From assembly GCA_023411645.1 (NCBI GenBank), contig JAEYON010000168.1, forward strand, positions 1-16,134: a stretch of DNA of 16,134 bases. The letters are read 5' to 3'. A model generated the notes under the pieces. The model was not told where the DNA came from. It did not search any database and saw only the letters and a list, made by a program, of their open reading frames with translations. The translations under genes were made by a program, and so were the position numbers. The DNA is from Bacillota bacterium. GTDB taxonomy: Bacteria > Bacillota > Clostridia > Acetivibrionales > DTU013. Numbering within the stretch: the stretch's first letter is position 1; the number at the start of each line of letters is the position of its first letter. This document shows positions 15,302-16,134 of this stretch, piece by piece.

Positions 15302-15404
15302 ATTCAAGCTTGGCAGCTATTGTATGATTTTTATAACCATCATTCAATTCTGGCAGCCATTTTCTGATCTAATTAACGTTATTCAATCCTTACAGCCGCC
15401 ATTT
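15302..15404 (-). repeat. Three degenerate copies of the oxidoreductase 3' end
   Basis: A block of the form ATTCAA-n4-GGCAGC-n-ATT (plus strand) starts at 15302, 15342 and 15381, 40 and 39 bases apart. The copy at 15381 is the true end of the oxidoreductase (residues MAAVRIE, stop). Read on the minus strand, the copy at 15342 again encodes MAARIE followed by a stop, and the copy at 15302 encodes IAAKLE without a stop. The intergenic gap is therefore made mostly of relics of a gene tail. Confidence 0.55.
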
Positions 15405-16134
15405 CTGCCTTCACGCACAGCTCGGCCGCCTTGAAGGCATGCTCCTGTGTCATGGCATTTTCAGTCCTGTTCAGGCAATCCAGAATCAGTTCCCCGAAAT
15501 AAGGGTATCCGACCTTCCCTTTTACAGGAATATAACTTGTTTTTTCACCGTTCACAAGATAGACCTGGTCTCCGTCATGGTCACGGCCTACATCAATATA
15601 TTTTCTCAGCTCGATGGTTCCTTCCGTACCAAGGATGAACAGCCTTCCGTCACCCCATGTGTCAAGTCCGTCGGGAGTAAACCAGTCCACCCTGAAATAG
15701 CCTGTTGCTCCGTTGTCCGCCACAAGTGAGGCATCTCCGAAATCTTCGAAGCTCGCATGCTCCTTGTTATTATAATTTGCAACCCGTGAAAACTGTATCG
15801 TAGCATCCTTCGCTCCTGTATAGTATAGGAATTGTTCAATCTGGTGACTGCCTATATCGCAAAGAATGCCTCCAAATTTCTCCTTCTCAAAGAACCAATC
15901 TGGTCTGCCCTTTCCCAGACGGTGGGGTCCCATGCCGATCACCTGAAGTACCCGGCCAATCGCGCCTTCCTCAATAAGCTGCCCGGCATAGACTGCGCTC
16001 TCCACATGCAGCCGTTCACTATAGTATACGGCATATTTTTTGCCAGTTTCCGCGACCGTTGCTTTTGCCTGTTCAAGCTGCTCAAGCGTGGTGAGCGGAG
16101 CTTTATCTGTAAAATAATCCTTCCCTGCCTTCAT
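15379..16134 (-). CDS. Gfo/Idh/MocA-family oxidoreductase (5' end cut off by window edge)
   Basis: The C-terminal 251 residues of an NAD(P)-dependent sugar or inositol dehydrogenase-like enzyme. The visible part begins at MKAGKDYFTDKAPLT, which is the end of the nucleotide-binding domain; the usual EKP-type lysine motif reads DKAP here (K11). The first methionine is internal, so about 90-110 residues with the GxGxxG motif are missing. The substrate domain has FGGILCDIGSHQIEQFLYYTG (87-107), with D93 and H97 in the places where family members bind substrate, and a normal end (AAELCVKAEMAAVRIE). Substrate cannot be told from sequence; uxuA follows by 102 bp, so a sugar acid is plausible. Relics of its 3' end fill the gap to uxuA. 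Confidence 0.88.
   Translation of the reverse strand: MKAGKDYFTDKAPLTTLEQLEQAKATVAETGKKYAVYYSERLHVESAVYAGQLIEEGAIGRVLQVIGMGPHRLGKGRPDWFFEKEKFGGILCDIGSHQIEQFLYYTGAKDATIQFSRVANYNNKEHASFEDFGDASLVADNGATGYFRVDWFTPDGLDTWGDGRLFILGTEGTIELRKYIDVGRDHDGDQVYLVNGEKTSYIPVKGKVGYPYFGELILDCLNRTENAMTQEHAFKAAELCVKAEMAAVRIE

Overview
The window looks like a plant-polysaccharide-degrading, Gram-positive anaerobe of the Clostridia. The signs are S-layer-homology (SLH) cell-wall anchors, consensus SigA promoters, strong AGGAGG ribosome binding sites, a lipoprotein GH10 xylanase, and sugar-acid and arabinose catabolic genes close to those of low/mid-GC Firmicutes. The assignment is inferred from gene content; no rRNA or other phylogenetic marker is present. 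Almost every gene is on the minus strand; only the xylanase is on the plus strand.

Layout, following minus-strand transcription from the right end. (1) 16134-12347: a Gfo/Idh/MocA oxidoreductase (5' end cut off), mannonate dehydratase uxuA and an AMP-forming acyl-CoA ligase ending in a strong hairpin. (2) 12266-12080: a self-contained tRNA-Tyr(GUA) unit with its own promoter and hairpin terminator. (3) 10189-11999, plus strand: a lipid-anchored xylanase with one carbohydrate-binding module. (4) 10115-5198: a two-gene surface operon, SLH/leucine-rich-repeat protein then SLH/subtilase, divergent from the xylanase. (5) 5132-2990: a HicB antitoxin gene with a consensus promoter but no visible HicA, then two RNA-modification-type genes (RlmI/RlmK-like methyltransferase and RluA-like pseudouridine synthase). 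(6) 2987-1: a seven-copy, 23-bp-spaced operator-like array, a gene fusing a Phd/YefM antitoxin domain to a Uma2-type nuclease domain, a six-helix membrane protein and L-ribulokinase araB (3' end cut off).

Functional theme: the xylanase would cut xylan at the cell surface, uxuA belongs to glucuronate breakdown (the acidic side group of xylan) and araB handles L-arabinose (another xylan side group). These are separate transcription units, so the link is one of diet, not of an operon. The surface operon probably works in the cell wall.

The most unusual parts are the Phd-Uma2 fusion with its phased TGTRC-type operator array, the apparently orphan HicB with a direct repeat inside its promoter, a duplicated CBM tail in the xylanase that reads like the scar of a lost module, and tandem remnants of the oxidoreductase's 3' end. 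I saw no CRISPR array, insertion sequence or phage gene. No complete, clearly new multi-gene system is demonstrated; the Phd-Uma2 locus is the best lead.
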